Positions 8,027-16,178 of a stretch of 31,748 nt of DNA are shown here, one piece after another. Position 1 is the first letter of the stretch, and each line of letters begins with the position of its first letter. The notes under the pieces are model-generated. The model was not told the origin of the DNA. It was given only the letters and a program-made list of their open reading frames with translations, and did no database searches. The stretch comes from Candidatus Atribacteria bacterium (GTDB lineage Bacteria; Atribacterota; Phoenicimicrobiia; Phoenicimicrobiales; Phoenicimicrobiaceae). The stretch lies in contig DOTB01000008.1 in the NCBI GenBank assembly GCA_003513845.1, positions 1 to 31,748 of the forward strand, written 5' to 3'. The position numbers and the translations under genes are program-made.

Positions 8027-9919
8027 ATGAAAGGTTTTTTTGGGAGGTATTTGGATATAAACCTAAATGATGAAGTTGTAAGGGATTTTAAGATACCGTA
8101 TGATTGGTATAACAAATATTTAGGTGGAAGAGGAATTGGTTTAAGAATCCTTTTACAAGAGTTAAAGGGAAATGAAAATCCTTTGAGTCCTGAAAACATT
8201 ATTGTGTTCGCAACAGGGCCATTACAAGGCGCTGGTCTTGCAGGAACAGGCCGTCATGCTGTAATTACTAAATCCCCAAAAACTGGAAGTCTTAGCGATA
8301 GTTACGCTGGCGGGTATTGGGGGTATGAACTAGGCAAATCAGGATATGATGGGATTATTGTTAGAGGGAAAGCAGTTAAGCCTGTGTACTTATCCCTTAT
8401 GTATGGTGAATTAGTAATTCATAGTGCTGAAGATCTTTGGGGATTAGATGTAGGTGAAACTGATTATAAATTAAAAGAGAAATATAAAGGAGGTCGAGTC
8501 TTATGTATAGGACCTGCCGGAGAGCATCTTGTTAAATTTGCATGTATTATGAATGATATCACTAGGGCTGCTGGAAGGCCTGGTTTTGGTGCAGTGATGG
8601 GTAGTAAAAATTTAAAAGCAATAGTAGTTAGGGGAAAAAGTAAAAGATTAGTATATGATATTGAAATGTTAAAAGAAACTAAGAAGAAAATTAATCAAGA
8701 ATTATTGAATAATCCAGGTATTCAGGAATTCGGTAGATTAGGTTCTTCAGCTGCTGTTGTTGGGCTTAACGAAGAAGGAATTCTTCCAACTAAGAATTTT
8801 CAAGAAGGTGTTTTTAATGAAGCTGAAAAAATTGATGGAGCAAGTTGTATTTTTAAAAATATATTAGTAGGGCGCGAAACTTGTGCAGGTTGCCCAATTC
8901 GTTGTAAAAGGGTTGTAAAAGGTAATTATAAAGGAATAGAAATTGAAGAAAAATATGGTGGCCCAGAGTATGAAACATTGGCTGCGTTTGGTTCCAACTG
9001 TTTGAATGCAGATTTATATTCAATTAGCTTAGCAAATCAGCTTTGTAATAAATATGGTTTGGATACTATAAGCACTGGAGTTACTATTGCTTTTGCAATG
9101 GAAGCTAGCGAAAAAGGACTGATAAAAGAATCTATTAAGTGGGGAGACCCCGATGTTATTGTAAAATTAATAGAAGATATTGCATTTAGAAGAGGATTGG
9201 GAAACATATTATCTGAAGGAATAGATTTAGTTGCTTCAACGATTGGTGCAGATTTTGCTATGCATATTAAAGGTCAAGAGCTTCCAATGCATGATCCCCG
9301 AGGAAAAAAAGCTCTTGCTATAAGCTATGCAACAACTCCCCGTGGGGCTCAACATATGGAGGCAATGCATGATGATGGAGCTGAAGGACTGGGCAAGTAT
9401 GGTACTCCAGAAATTGGTATTTTTGGACCAGTAAAAAGAATGTCGTGGAATAAAAAACCACGTTTTTGTAAAATACATCAGGATTTAGCGTCTTTTGCAA
9501 ACTCAATTATTGCATGTGATTATGTTGGATTCGACGCTGCTTTATGTTCAGGTTATAACCCGTATCCACGTTTTCGTGAAGCTATCTATGCAACTACAGG
9601 TTTAGAAATTGGAGTACCAGAGATGCTACTTATTGGTGAACGAAATTTCAATATGCTCAAAATAGCCGCGGCTTGGGTAGGTTACACACAAAAAGATGAC
9701 GATTTACCAAACCGCTTAAAAGAAGCACTTCCTTCAGGTAATAGTGCTGGCGACCCAATACCAAATAGTATTCTTAAAAAAGCAATAGATGAATATTACG
9801 AACTCAGAGGATGGGATAAATATGGACCTACTGATGATAAATTGACTCAACTTAATATGCAAGAATTTATAGGAACTATCAAAAGAGATGATAAAGGAAA
9901 TAATAAAAAATTATTATAA
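8027..9919 (+). CDS. Aldehyde ferredoxin oxidoreductase family protein (tungsten/molybdenum bis-pterin)
   Basis: A 630-residue AOR-family enzyme, the usual length. The N-terminal domain has GGRGIG at 33-38, the ATGPLQGAG and TGRHAV segments, and the AGRPGFGAVMGSKNLKAI signature at 182-199. The 4Fe-4S cluster ligands are C286, C289 and C293 (CAGCPIRC) with the fourth probably C497 (IIACDYVGF). GGPEYETLAAFGSN at 311-324 is the typical middle motif. Such enzymes oxidise aldehydes to acids, reducing ferredoxin, in the cytoplasm of anaerobes. It starts at ATG 8027 behind GGGGGAG. It heads the AT-rich catabolic block, so a sugar-derived aldehyde (glyceraldehyde, its phosphate, or an aldose) is a likely substrate; this is inference. 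Confidence 0.93.
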   Translation: MKGFFGRYLDINLNDEVVRDFKIPYDWYNKYLGGRGIGLRILLQELKGNENPLSPENIIVFATGPLQGAGLAGTGRHAVITKSPKTGSLSDSYAGGYWGYELGKSGYDGIIVRGKAVKPVYLSLMYGELVIHSAEDLWGLDVGETDYKLKEKYKGGRVLCIGPAGEHLVKFACIMNDITRAAGRPGFGAVMGSKNLKAIVVRGKSKRLVYDIEMLKETKKKINQELLNNPGIQEFGRLGSSAAVVGLNEEGILPTKNFQEGVFNEAEKIDGASCIFKNILVGRETCAGCPIRCKRVVKGNYKGIEIEEKYGGPEYETLAAFGSNCLNADLYSISLANQLCNKYGLDTISTGVTIAFAMEASEKGLIKESIKWGDPDVIVKLIEDIAFRRGLGNILSEGIDLVASTIGADFAMHIKGQELPMHDPRGKKALAISYATTPRGAQHMEAMHDDGAEGLGKYGTPEIGIFGPVKRMSWNKKPRFCKIHQDLASFANSIIACDYVGFDAALCSGYNPYPRFREAIYATTGLEIGVPEMLLIGERNFNMLKIAAAWVGYTQKDDDLPNRLKEALPSGNSAGDPIPNSILKKAIDEYYELRGWDKYGPTDDKLTQLNMQEFIGTIKRDDKGNNKKLL

Positions 9920-10011
9920 AATAATAAGATAATTAATTTAGTAAAAATGATATTTATAATAATACCTATCATAAAAATAAAAGATATAAGAAAAGAAAGG
10001 AAGAAATATTA

Positions 10012-10470
10012 ATGAGTTTTGAAGATAAATTAAAAGAAATTGGGATAAAAATATCCGAAGTTTCTAAACCGGCTGCTGAATACATCCCCGCAAAGAAAGT
10101 TGATAATTTGGTTTATTGTTCTGGTCAAGGTCCTTTGAAAGACGGTAAATTTATTTACATTGGTAGAGTGGGTGATGAGGTAAGCTTAGATGATGGCTAT
10201 GAGGCTGCAAAAATATGTGCAATTAATTGTTTAGCAGCAATAAAATCAGTAATTGGCTCTCTAGATGAAATAGAGGAAATCATTAGTCTCAGGGGTTTTG
10301 TAAATAGTAATTTAGATTTTTATAGGCAACCTGAAGTGATTAATGATGCTTCTGAATTAATGGTTTAAATATTTTGGGTAAAGGGGAAACATGTAAGATG
10401 TGCTTTAGGCACTTCAGTTTTGCCAAGTAATATTCCTGTTGAATTAGAAATGGTGGTTAAGATTAAGTAG
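10012..10470 (+). pseudogene. RidA-family enamine/imine deaminase interrupted by an in-frame stop
   Basis: The first 118 codons encode a RidA/YjgF-type protein and end at TAA 10366-10368. The same frame then continues without any shift for 33 codons, reading IFWVKGKHVRCALG and so on, to TAG 10468-10470. This tail aligns residue for residue with the tail of the intact paralogue at 27952 (EVFSEKGKHSRCALS), with the stop exactly replacing that protein's Glu. One change, GAA to TAA, explains it. The lost part contains the conserved Arg that binds the imino acid in RidA proteins, so the short product should be inactive. It follows the AOR gene by 92 bases. A sequencing error or very recent mutation is possible because the tail is otherwise well preserved. 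Confidence 0.85.
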
Positions 10471-10586
10471 TATTTATATTTATTGTGGGAAAATGGTCGA
10501 AAATATTTAAAATAGCAATAGAGAAAAGTGAAACCTCAATACTCAATATTAACGTACAATACATAATAATTGTAGAGTAAAATATA

Positions 10587-10643
10587 CTTGGTTTTCACAA
10601 TATAAGGAGGTGATTTATGGTTTTATAAATTTATTAAACCAAG
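10587..10643 (+). promoter_or_regulatory. Leader with inverted repeat, very strong ribosome site and 3-codon ORF before the ABC transporter
   Basis: CTTGGTTT (10587-10594) and AAACCAAG (10636-10643) are perfect 8-base inverted repeats. The loop holds AAGGAGGTGAT (10604-10614), fully complementary to the usual 3' end of 16S rRNA, then ATG-GTT-TTA-TAA at 10617-10628 (Met-Val-Leu-stop). The real substrate-binding-protein start follows at 10676 with its own AAAGGAG. A second inverted repeat, TACAAT/ATTGTA (10555-10560 with 10569-10574), lies upstream. It may be a translation-coupled leader or a standby site that raises expression of the binding protein. The rest of 10471-10554 shows nothing clear. 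Confidence 0.45.
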
Positions 10644-10675
10644 ATTGATTAAAAAATATGAAAGGAGAAAATTAA

Positions 10676-11698
10676 ATGAGAAAGAAATTGGCTATTAGTT
10701 TATTAAGTATATCATTAATAATGTTATTAGGGATAAGTGTAATTGCTTCTGATAAAGGAGTTGTGTACTATCTCAGTCCAAATCAATTTGATGAAATGCA
10801 AACAGCTGCTTCAAATATGATTAAAGATGCTGTGGAAGGAGCTGGCTATACCTGTCGGATAATGGTAGCAGGCAATGAGGATTCTAATTTACAAATGAAT
10901 CAATTGGAAAATGCAATTACTCAAGATCCTGTGGCTATTATTGTTGCTGCAGTTGATGGTAATGCAATTATTCCTGGAGTGGAACAGGCAAAAGCAGCAG
11001 GGATTCCAGTGATTGCGTTTGACAGAGTAATTAGTGGAACAAAAGTTGATTTCACTTCTGTTGCCGGTTGCAAAAGAATCGGTATCATGGCAGCACATAA
11101 AATAGCAGAACTTCTTGAAGAAAAGTACGGAGAACCAAAAGGCAAAATTTTAGATATTATGGGCGATCCCGGGGATTCGTACACTGTCTTAATCGAAGAA
11201 GGATTGAGAGAAACCATGGAAAGTGAGTATCCAAATATTGAAATTGAAACAAAAATAGCTTATGGATGGGAAGCTACAACTGCAGCAAATATTGCTGATG
11301 ATTATTTACTAGCAAATCCTGATACAGATTTAATTTTCCCACATTCAGACCACATGGCAGTATCTATTGCTTCAGTTCTTCAAACCAAGGGTTTAAATAA
11401 GAATGATATTTTGCTAGTATCAACTGCCGGTATGCCCAGTGGACTTCAATTAATTCGTGATGGTTGGATGAAGGCAACTGTAGAGCAGCCTGTAAGCGCT
11501 CAAGCAGAGGGAATTGCTATGTTTTTAGATGATATCATTCAAGGGAATGAGATAAAACTAGGTTCCTATGAAGTATTAGGTATACCAGCTGAAATTATTG
11601 AGCAGCCTTATGGTCTTGAACTAAGAATTTCTGGATCTGTAATTACTGCAGAAAATGTTGATGACCCTTTATTCTGGGGAAATCAGGTTGGAGAATAA
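10676..11698 (+). CDS. Sugar ABC transporter substrate-binding protein (RbsB-like, CUT2)
   Basis: A 340-residue periplasmic binding protein of the Peripla_BP_4 type. A signal peptide covers about residues 1-25 (MRKK, hydrophobic core LLSISLIMLLGISVIA, then SD). No lipobox cysteine is present, so the mature protein may be soluble in a periplasm rather than a lipoprotein, which suits a diderm cell. Family marks include SPNQFDEMQTAASNMI, VAAVDGNAIIPGVEQAKAAGIPVIAFDR with the sugar-contacting DR, and MGDPGDSY. It starts at ATG 10676 behind AAAGGAG. It forms one transporter with the permease at 11822 and the ATPase at 15364. The ligand is unknown; the family takes ribose, xylose, galactose, inositol or autoinducer-2. 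Confidence 0.92.
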   Translation: MRKKLAISLLSISLIMLLGISVIASDKGVVYYLSPNQFDEMQTAASNMIKDAVEGAGYTCRIMVAGNEDSNLQMNQLENAITQDPVAIIVAAVDGNAIIPGVEQAKAAGIPVIAFDRVISGTKVDFTSVAGCKRIGIMAAHKIAELLEEKYGEPKGKILDIMGDPGDSYTVLIEEGLRETMESEYPNIEIETKIAYGWEATTAANIADDYLLANPDTDLIFPHSDHMAVSIASVLQTKGLNKNDILLVSTAGMPSGLQLIRDGWMKATVEQPVSAQAEGIAMFLDDIIQGNEIKLGSYEVLGIPAEIIEQPYGLELRISGSVITAENVDDPLFWGNQVGE

Positions 11699-11708
11699 TT
11701 TTTAAAAT

Positions 11709-11746
11709 AATTTTGAACAGGCCTAGATATGGGCCTGTTCAAAATT
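11709..11746 (+). terminator. Strong 15-bp hairpin between binding-protein and permease genes
   Basis: Positions 11709-11723 and 11732-11746 are perfectly complementary over 15 bp (core GAACAGGCC/GGCCTGTTC), with an 8-base loop TAGATATG. A and T tracts flank the stem. It begins 11 bases after the binding-protein stop. Such hairpins in sugar ABC operons act as partial terminators or 3'-end stabilisers, giving more binding protein than permease. The upstream in-frame ATG at 11729 lies inside this hairpin and is therefore not a credible permease start. Confidence 0.8.
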
Positions 11747-11821
11747 TATTTCCACATTTTAGCTAATATTTTTTTTAATCTAATCTTGATCTATTTAAAA
11801 ATACAGAAAGGCACAATAAAT

Positions 11822-12805
11822 ATGGCAATAGTTAAGAGAAAAGAAATACTAAGATGGATATTAGATAATATTGCATGGTTTATTTTATTAGCAATGCTTA
11901 TTATATTTTCGTTTACTGTGAGAGGTTTTGCTCAATGGCCTATATACAGAAATATACTTTACCATTCTGTTTTTATCGGAATATTGGCGATAGCAGAAGC
12001 TATTTGTATTTTGAGCAAAGAAATGGATTTATCTGTAGAATCAGTACTTGCATTATCTGCTGTCGTAACAGCTTATTTAGCCGGAATAGGTCCTGATGCT
12101 TCAGGACTGCATCTTAATGCTCCTATTACTTTAATTATCGTACTTTTAATGGGCGCAGGAATAGGACTTTTTAATAGTTATTTTATTGTAAAAATGAAAA
12201 TTAGTTCTTTTATTGTTACTCTTGCTGGATATTTAATCTTTCGAGCGGTGGGTCTTGTAATTACAAAGGGACATGGTGTGGTTAATATCAGTAAAGATAT
12301 TGTTGCTATAGCTAGAACTAATATTGGGCCTGTGCCGTTGATGATTATTATACTCATTTTCATGTATGTCATATTTTCTTTATTCTTATCAAGAACTCAA
12401 TTTGGTAGATATATTTATTTTGTAGGTGATAATAGAGAGGCAAGTTACAATGCAGGGATTAAAGTAGACAGAGTTTTAGTTATTGTTTTTATAATTAGTG
12501 GTATTTTATCTGCTTTAGCGGGGTGGCTGCTTGCTGCCAGGACAAATGGCTCTTCACCATCTTTGGGTCAAGGAATATTGTTTGAAGCTATGGCTGCAGT
12601 AGTAATTGGAGGAGTAAGTTTACAAGGCGGAATTGGAAGATTAAGTGGTGTTTTTGCAGGTGCTATAATACTGAGCTGTATATCTACGGTTGTTAGTATT
12701 GTCGGCATTAATCCTTATTATATGAATATCATACGAGGAGGAATGATTATTGTTGCAGTTATTCTTGATGCGATCATAAGAAAGATTCGTCCTAGGTTAA
12801 TATAA
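11822..12805 (+). CDS. Sugar ABC transporter permease (BPD_transp_2, RbsC-like)
   Basis: An inner-membrane permease of 327 residues from ATG 11822. Hydrophobic segments recur along the protein, including IAWFILLAMLIIFSF, VFIGILAIAEAICIL, LILFEAM and the C-terminal MIIVAVILDAI region, consistent with about 8-10 helices. The family motif appears as SKEMDLSVESVLALSA, and the conserved cytoplasmic loop as AAVVIGGVSLQGGIGRLSG. The start at 11822 is chosen over the in-frame ATG 11729 because it has AGAAAGG 10 bases upstream and gives a normal N-terminus MAIVKRKEILRW. The 11729 start would fall in the hairpin after the preceding gene. It is one of the three parts of the CUT2 transporter. Confidence 0.92.
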   Translation: MAIVKRKEILRWILDNIAWFILLAMLIIFSFTVRGFAQWPIYRNILYHSVFIGILAIAEAICILSKEMDLSVESVLALSAVVTAYLAGIGPDASGLHLNAPITLIIVLLMGAGIGLFNSYFIVKMKISSFIVTLAGYLIFRAVGLVITKGHGVVNISKDIVAIARTNIGPVPLMIIILIFMYVIFSLFLSRTQFGRYIYFVGDNREASYNAGIKVDRVLVIVFIISGILSALAGWLLAARTNGSSPSLGQGILFEAMAAVVIGGVSLQGGIGRLSGVFAGAIILSCISTVVSIVGINPYYMNIIRGGMIIVAVILDAIIRKIRPRLI

Positions 12806-12840
12806 GAAATTAATATTACACAAAAAGGTGTGGATATTTT

Positions 12841-13281
12841 ATGAATATTGAAATATTAGAAATTAATAAAAGTACTTTTAAAGCTTTTGGAAAAGTCCTT
12901 GTTCCATCTACTAGGGCAAATCCTGAGGTTTATGAGGATAACATTTTTAAATTTTACGTGACATTCAAAGAAAAAGCCAATAGTTGGCAAATTGGATATT
13001 TAGATCAAATTGGGAAAAAAGTTGAAAAGCTGGAATGCCACCCCAATACTTCAGAAGTGTTTATTCCAATTTTTGGGGAGGCTGTTATGCTTCTTTCTAT
13101 TGATCCTCCCAAAGATATTTCTGCATTTAAATTAAAAAAGCCTATTGTTATTAATAAGGGAGTATGGCATGCAGTGATTTCTTTAACAGAAAGCTCAAAA
13201 ATGATTATTGTGGAAAGTTCAGATGTTGTAGATAAATATTATGAACTTGGTAGGCCAATTAATAATAATAACTTGATATAA
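12841..13281 (+). CDS. Ureidoglycolate-lyase-like cupin protein
   Basis: A small, 146-residue cytoplasmic protein resembling the ureidoglycolate hydrolase/lyase family (cupin fold). Visible family features are FKAFGKVLVPS near the N-terminus, ECHPNTSEVFIPIFGEAVMLL in the middle (cupin metal-site region) and INKGVWHAVISL toward the end. No allantoin or purine genes are nearby, so a true ureidoglycolate role is unlikely. In sugar loci such proteins more probably act as sugar isomerases, lyases or binding accessories. It lies 35 bases after the permease behind AAAGGTG and 46 bases before the next start, so it is in the transporter operon. The fold is fairly sure; the reaction is unknown. Confidence 0.7.
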   Translation: MNIEILEINKSTFKAFGKVLVPSTRANPEVYEDNIFKFYVTFKEKANSWQIGYLDQIGKKVEKLECHPNTSEVFIPIFGEAVMLLSIDPPKDISAFKLKKPIVINKGVWHAVISLTESSKMIIVESSDVVDKYYELGRPINNNNLI

Positions 13282-13327
13282 TTTGATGAATTGGAATAAT
13301 AAAATTATTTACAGAAAGGGTGTTTCT

Positions 13328-14380
13328 ATGAATAAAAACAATAAAACAATGAAGGCAGTTGTTTGGGATGGGCCATTTAAAGTTTCTTTAAAAGAAGTTG
13401 AAAAACCTTCTCCTGAAAAAAAAGAAGTTTTAATAAAAACCAAAGCAGTCGGTATTTGCGGGAGTGATCTGGAAATATATGATGGGCGCTTCAAACAAAG
13501 TACCCCCCCTCTTATTATTGGACATGAAGGAGGTGGAATAGTAGAAGACGTGGGAGATAGTGTAACTAAAGTAAATAAAGGTGACAGGGTTATTGTAGAA
13601 TGCTTACTCTATTGTGGTGAATGTGAAAATTGTAGAAAAGGTCTATATAATTTATGTTTTAATCATAAGGTAATTGGGATGATAGGGCATGATGGTGAGT
13701 ATGCTGAATATTTTGTTGCTCCAGAGCAAAATGTGCATAATCTTCCTGAAAATATTAGCTGGGAAGAGGCAGGTCTTATTGATACATTAGCTGGTCCTGT
13801 TGCAGGAATTGAAAAGACAAATATTCATTTAGGGCAAACTGTTGTAGTGTATGGTCCGGGACCAGCAGGATTGTTTTTTTGTAAACTAGCAAAATTAAGA
13901 GGGGCCGGTAAAACCTATCTTGTAGGAACACGTGACAGTAGACTTGCTTTAGGAGAAAAATACGGTGCTGATGTGATACTCAATGCTAAAAGAGATAATG
14001 TGGAGGAATACATATTAAAAGACACTAATGGAAGAGGTGTAGATTTAGTAATTGAAGCCGCAGGCTCACACGAGGCCCTTAATAGTGGTATGCAAGTCAT
14101 AAAAAAGGGTGGAGAATTACTGATTTACGGAGTATTTGGAGGAGGGCCGGTTCCGGTTGATATACAGCCAATCCAGATAAATGAACTTGTTATTAAGGGC
14201 TTAAACGGTTCACCTTTTAAATACCCTGATACTATTAATCTAATCAGTAAAAAAATGATTAATGTTAAGGATGTTATATCTCATACATTTAAGATTGAAC
14301 AACTTCCTGACTTGTTTTCAAGTGGTTTTATTGCCAACAGAAAGGAAAACTACATGAAGGGGGTCGTTCTTTTCGATTAA
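13328..14380 (+). CDS. Zinc-dependent sugar/polyol dehydrogenase (MDR family)
   Basis: A 350-residue NAD(P)-dependent dehydrogenase from ATG 13328. Catalytic zinc ligands are C44 (GICGSD) and H66-E67 (GHEG); structural zinc cysteines are C96, C99, C102 and C110; the Rossmann motif is YGPGPAG at 175-181. The chosen start has AGAAAGGG 7 bases upstream and yields MNKNNKTMKAVVWDG; the in-frame TTG 13283 has no ribosome site. It resembles sorbitol, threonine or galactitol dehydrogenases. A lactonase gene follows at once, so oxidation of an imported aldose at C1 to a lactone, or of a polyol to a ketose, are the two likely roles. It is diverged from the IolM-like enzyme at 588 and is not a recent copy of it. 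Confidence 0.9.
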   Translation: MNKNNKTMKAVVWDGPFKVSLKEVEKPSPEKKEVLIKTKAVGICGSDLEIYDGRFKQSTPPLIIGHEGGGIVEDVGDSVTKVNKGDRVIVECLLYCGECENCRKGLYNLCFNHKVIGMIGHDGEYAEYFVAPEQNVHNLPENISWEEAGLIDTLAGPVAGIEKTNIHLGQTVVVYGPGPAGLFFCKLAKLRGAGKTYLVGTRDSRLALGEKYGADVILNAKRDNVEEYILKDTNGRGVDLVIEAAGSHEALNSGMQVIKKGGELLIYGVFGGGPVPVDIQPIQINELVIKGLNGSPFKYPDTINLISKKMINVKDVISHTFKIEQLPDLFSSGFIANRKENYMKGVVLFD

Positions 14381-14429
14381 TCTAAAAACAGCGAAAGTTT
14401 ATTCTATTTTTAAAAGTTGGAGGATTTTT

Positions 14430-15305
14430 ATGTCAAAGCCTTTAGTTGTAAGCAATATCAAATGCCATATAGGAGAAAATCCAATTTGGCATCCTCTAGA
14501 AAAACAAATATATTGGCTTGATATACCAATAGGTGTAATTTATGGATACAATCCAAAAAATGGCATAGTTAAAAAAATATTTGAAGGTGATTGTGCTATA
14601 GGCGGTTTTACAATCCAAGAAGATAGTTCTTTGCTCCTTTTTATGGAGAAAGGAGCAGTAAAAATATGGCGAAATAGTAAGTTGACTAATGTAATAGATG
14701 AGATCTCCATCTTAAAAGATACAAGATTCAATGATGTTATTGCAGATCCAGCAGGGAGAGTTTTTTGTGGTACAATGCCGGATAAAAATGGGTCTGCATA
14801 TTTGTTTCTTCTTGATATAAATGGAGAAATTAAGCTAGTTTTAGATAATGTGGGACTTTCAAATGGAATGGGCTTTACTCCGGATAAACAGCAAATGTAT
14901 TTTACTGATTCTAAAAAAAGGAAAATAAGTATATTCAATTATAATAAAAAAAGTGGATCCTTGAGTAATCAAAGAACTTTTTTAGAAGTAAAGGAAAAAA
15001 ATCCTTATTTGGTTCCTGATGGATTGACAGTTGATTCTGAAGGATATGTTTGGAGTGCACAGTGGAATGGTGGATGTGTAAAAAGATATAGTCCAAAAGG
15101 TAAGGAGGTTATGAAAATCATTTTACCCACTGAAAAAATTACTTCTTTAACTTTTGCTGGAGAAAATTATCAAGATATATATATTACAAGCGCATTAGGA
15201 GAAGAAGGTACTATTGAAAATGAAGAGAGTGAAGCCGGTGCCTTATTTAATGTTAAAACTGAGATTGCAGGTTTGCCGGAAAATATGTCTAAAATTTTTG
15301 TTTAG
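14430..15305 (+). CDS. SMP-30/gluconolactonase-family lactonase
   Basis: A six-bladed beta-propeller lactonase of 291 residues. The four metal ligands of the family are visible: E16 (IGENPIWHP), N101 (RFNDVIADPAGRVFCGTM), N145 (GLSNGMGF) and D197 (VPDGLTVDSEG). These enzymes hydrolyse sugar lactones (for example glucono- or arabinolactone) to free aldonic acids, usually right after a sugar dehydrogenase, which is exactly the gene before it. The start ATG 14430 has GGAGGA just upstream. No signal peptide is seen, so it acts in the cytoplasm. Family and reaction type are firm; which lactone is not known. Confidence 0.92.
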   Translation: MSKPLVVSNIKCHIGENPIWHPLEKQIYWLDIPIGVIYGYNPKNGIVKKIFEGDCAIGGFTIQEDSSLLLFMEKGAVKIWRNSKLTNVIDEISILKDTRFNDVIADPAGRVFCGTMPDKNGSAYLFLLDINGEIKLVLDNVGLSNGMGFTPDKQQMYFTDSKKRKISIFNYNKKSGSLSNQRTFLEVKEKNPYLVPDGLTVDSEGYVWSAQWNGGCVKRYSPKGKEVMKIILPTEKITSLTFAGENYQDIYITSALGEEGTIENEESEAGALFNVKTEIAGLPENMSKIFV

Positions 15306-15363
15306 AAAAATCATAGTCAATTAAAATTTTAAAGTAAGAAAAGAATAATTGATTATAGGAAGG

Positions 15364-16152
15364 ATGAGAATATTGGTAAACGATAGCTTTAAAAATAAAG
15401 AAAATCGACCTATTTTAACCGTAAAGAATATTAGTAAACGATTTGGCAATGTACAGGCTTTAAAAAATGTCAGCATGGAAGTATGCAAAGGCGATATTGT
15501 CGGTTTATTAGGAGATAATGGGGCTGGTAAGTCTACTCTTATAAAAATAATATCGGGGAATTTTTCTGCAGATGAAGGAGAAATATTTTTAGAGGGTAAG
15601 AAAGTACATTTTAATTCACCTTCAGAAGCTCGTGCCGCAGGGATAGAGACAGTTTATCAAAATAGTCCCGTTTGTATTAATGCAGCAGTATATGAAAATT
15701 TTTTTATTGGCAGAGAAATAGTGAATAATTATCTTGGTATTAAATTTGTAAAAAACAAAGAAATGCAAAAAAGCACCTTAGATGCTTTACAAAATATTGG
15801 TATTTCTATACCATCTGAGAAAGCTGAAATTGGCTTATTATCTGGAGGGGAAAGGCAAGCAATTATTTTGGGAAGATTTTTTCATTGGGGAGGGAAAGTG
15901 GCTTTGCTTGATGAGCCATTTGCAGCTCTAGGTGTTGCTGAATCAAGAAAAGCTCTAAAACTTATTCATAATGTTAGTCAAAAAGGGCTTCCTATTATTC
16001 TAGTTACTCATAATATAGAATATGCTTTTCAAGTAATGAATAAATATGTTGTTCTTAGGCATGGCGAAGTTGTTGGTGTTGGGGAAAAGAAAGATGTATC
16101 AGTTGATGATGTTGTATCCATGATAACCGGAGCAATCGAAATTAAGGATTAA
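15364..16152 (+). CDS. Sugar ABC transporter ATP-binding protein, single ATPase domain
   Basis: An ABC ATPase of about 262 residues. Walker A is GDNGAGKST at 50-58, Q-loop VYQN at 97-100, signature LSGGERQ at 159-165, Walker B VALLDEP at 179-185 and the H-loop VTHN at 214-217, all intact. Most CUT2 sugar importers have a fused double ATPase of about 500 residues (RbsA type); this one has a single domain and would work as a homodimer. It lies about 2.6 kb after its permease, with three enzyme genes between. The start is uncertain: ATG 15364 is used here, but TTG 15373 has a better placed AAGGA, and TTG 15349 is also in frame. Confidence 0.92.
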   Translation: MRILVNDSFKNKENRPILTVKNISKRFGNVQALKNVSMEVCKGDIVGLLGDNGAGKSTLIKIISGNFSADEGEIFLEGKKVHFNSPSEARAAGIETVYQNSPVCINAAVYENFFIGREIVNNYLGIKFVKNKEMQKSTLDALQNIGISIPSEKAEIGLLSGGERQAIILGRFFHWGGKVALLDEPFAALGVAESRKALKLIHNVSQKGLPIILVTHNIEYAFQVMNKYVVLRHGEVVGVGEKKDVSVDDVVSMITGAIEIKD

Positions 16153-16178
16153 TTAATAAACGAATAGGAGAGTTTAAA

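Noticed and set aside
10012..10368. A genuine short RidA protein of 118 residues
   Set aside because: The frame continues past the stop with conserved RidA sequence, including the key Arg, so the short form is a truncated product.
11729..11821. Upstream extension of the permease from ATG 11729
   Set aside because: The codons fall within a perfect hairpin and have no ribosome site; the start at 11822 gives a normal permease N-terminus.
13283..13327. TTG/ATG start for the dehydrogenase at 13283 or 13286
   Set aside because: No ribosome site upstream, while AGAAAGGG precedes ATG 13328 at good spacing and the family N-terminus begins there.
14540..14938. 132-codon open frame on the - strand, and similar - strand frames elsewhere (for example 26424-26768, 3093-3422)
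   Set aside because: They lie fully opposite well supported + strand genes, have no ribosome sites and no recognisable protein features; they are antisense shadows of AT-rich coding sequence.
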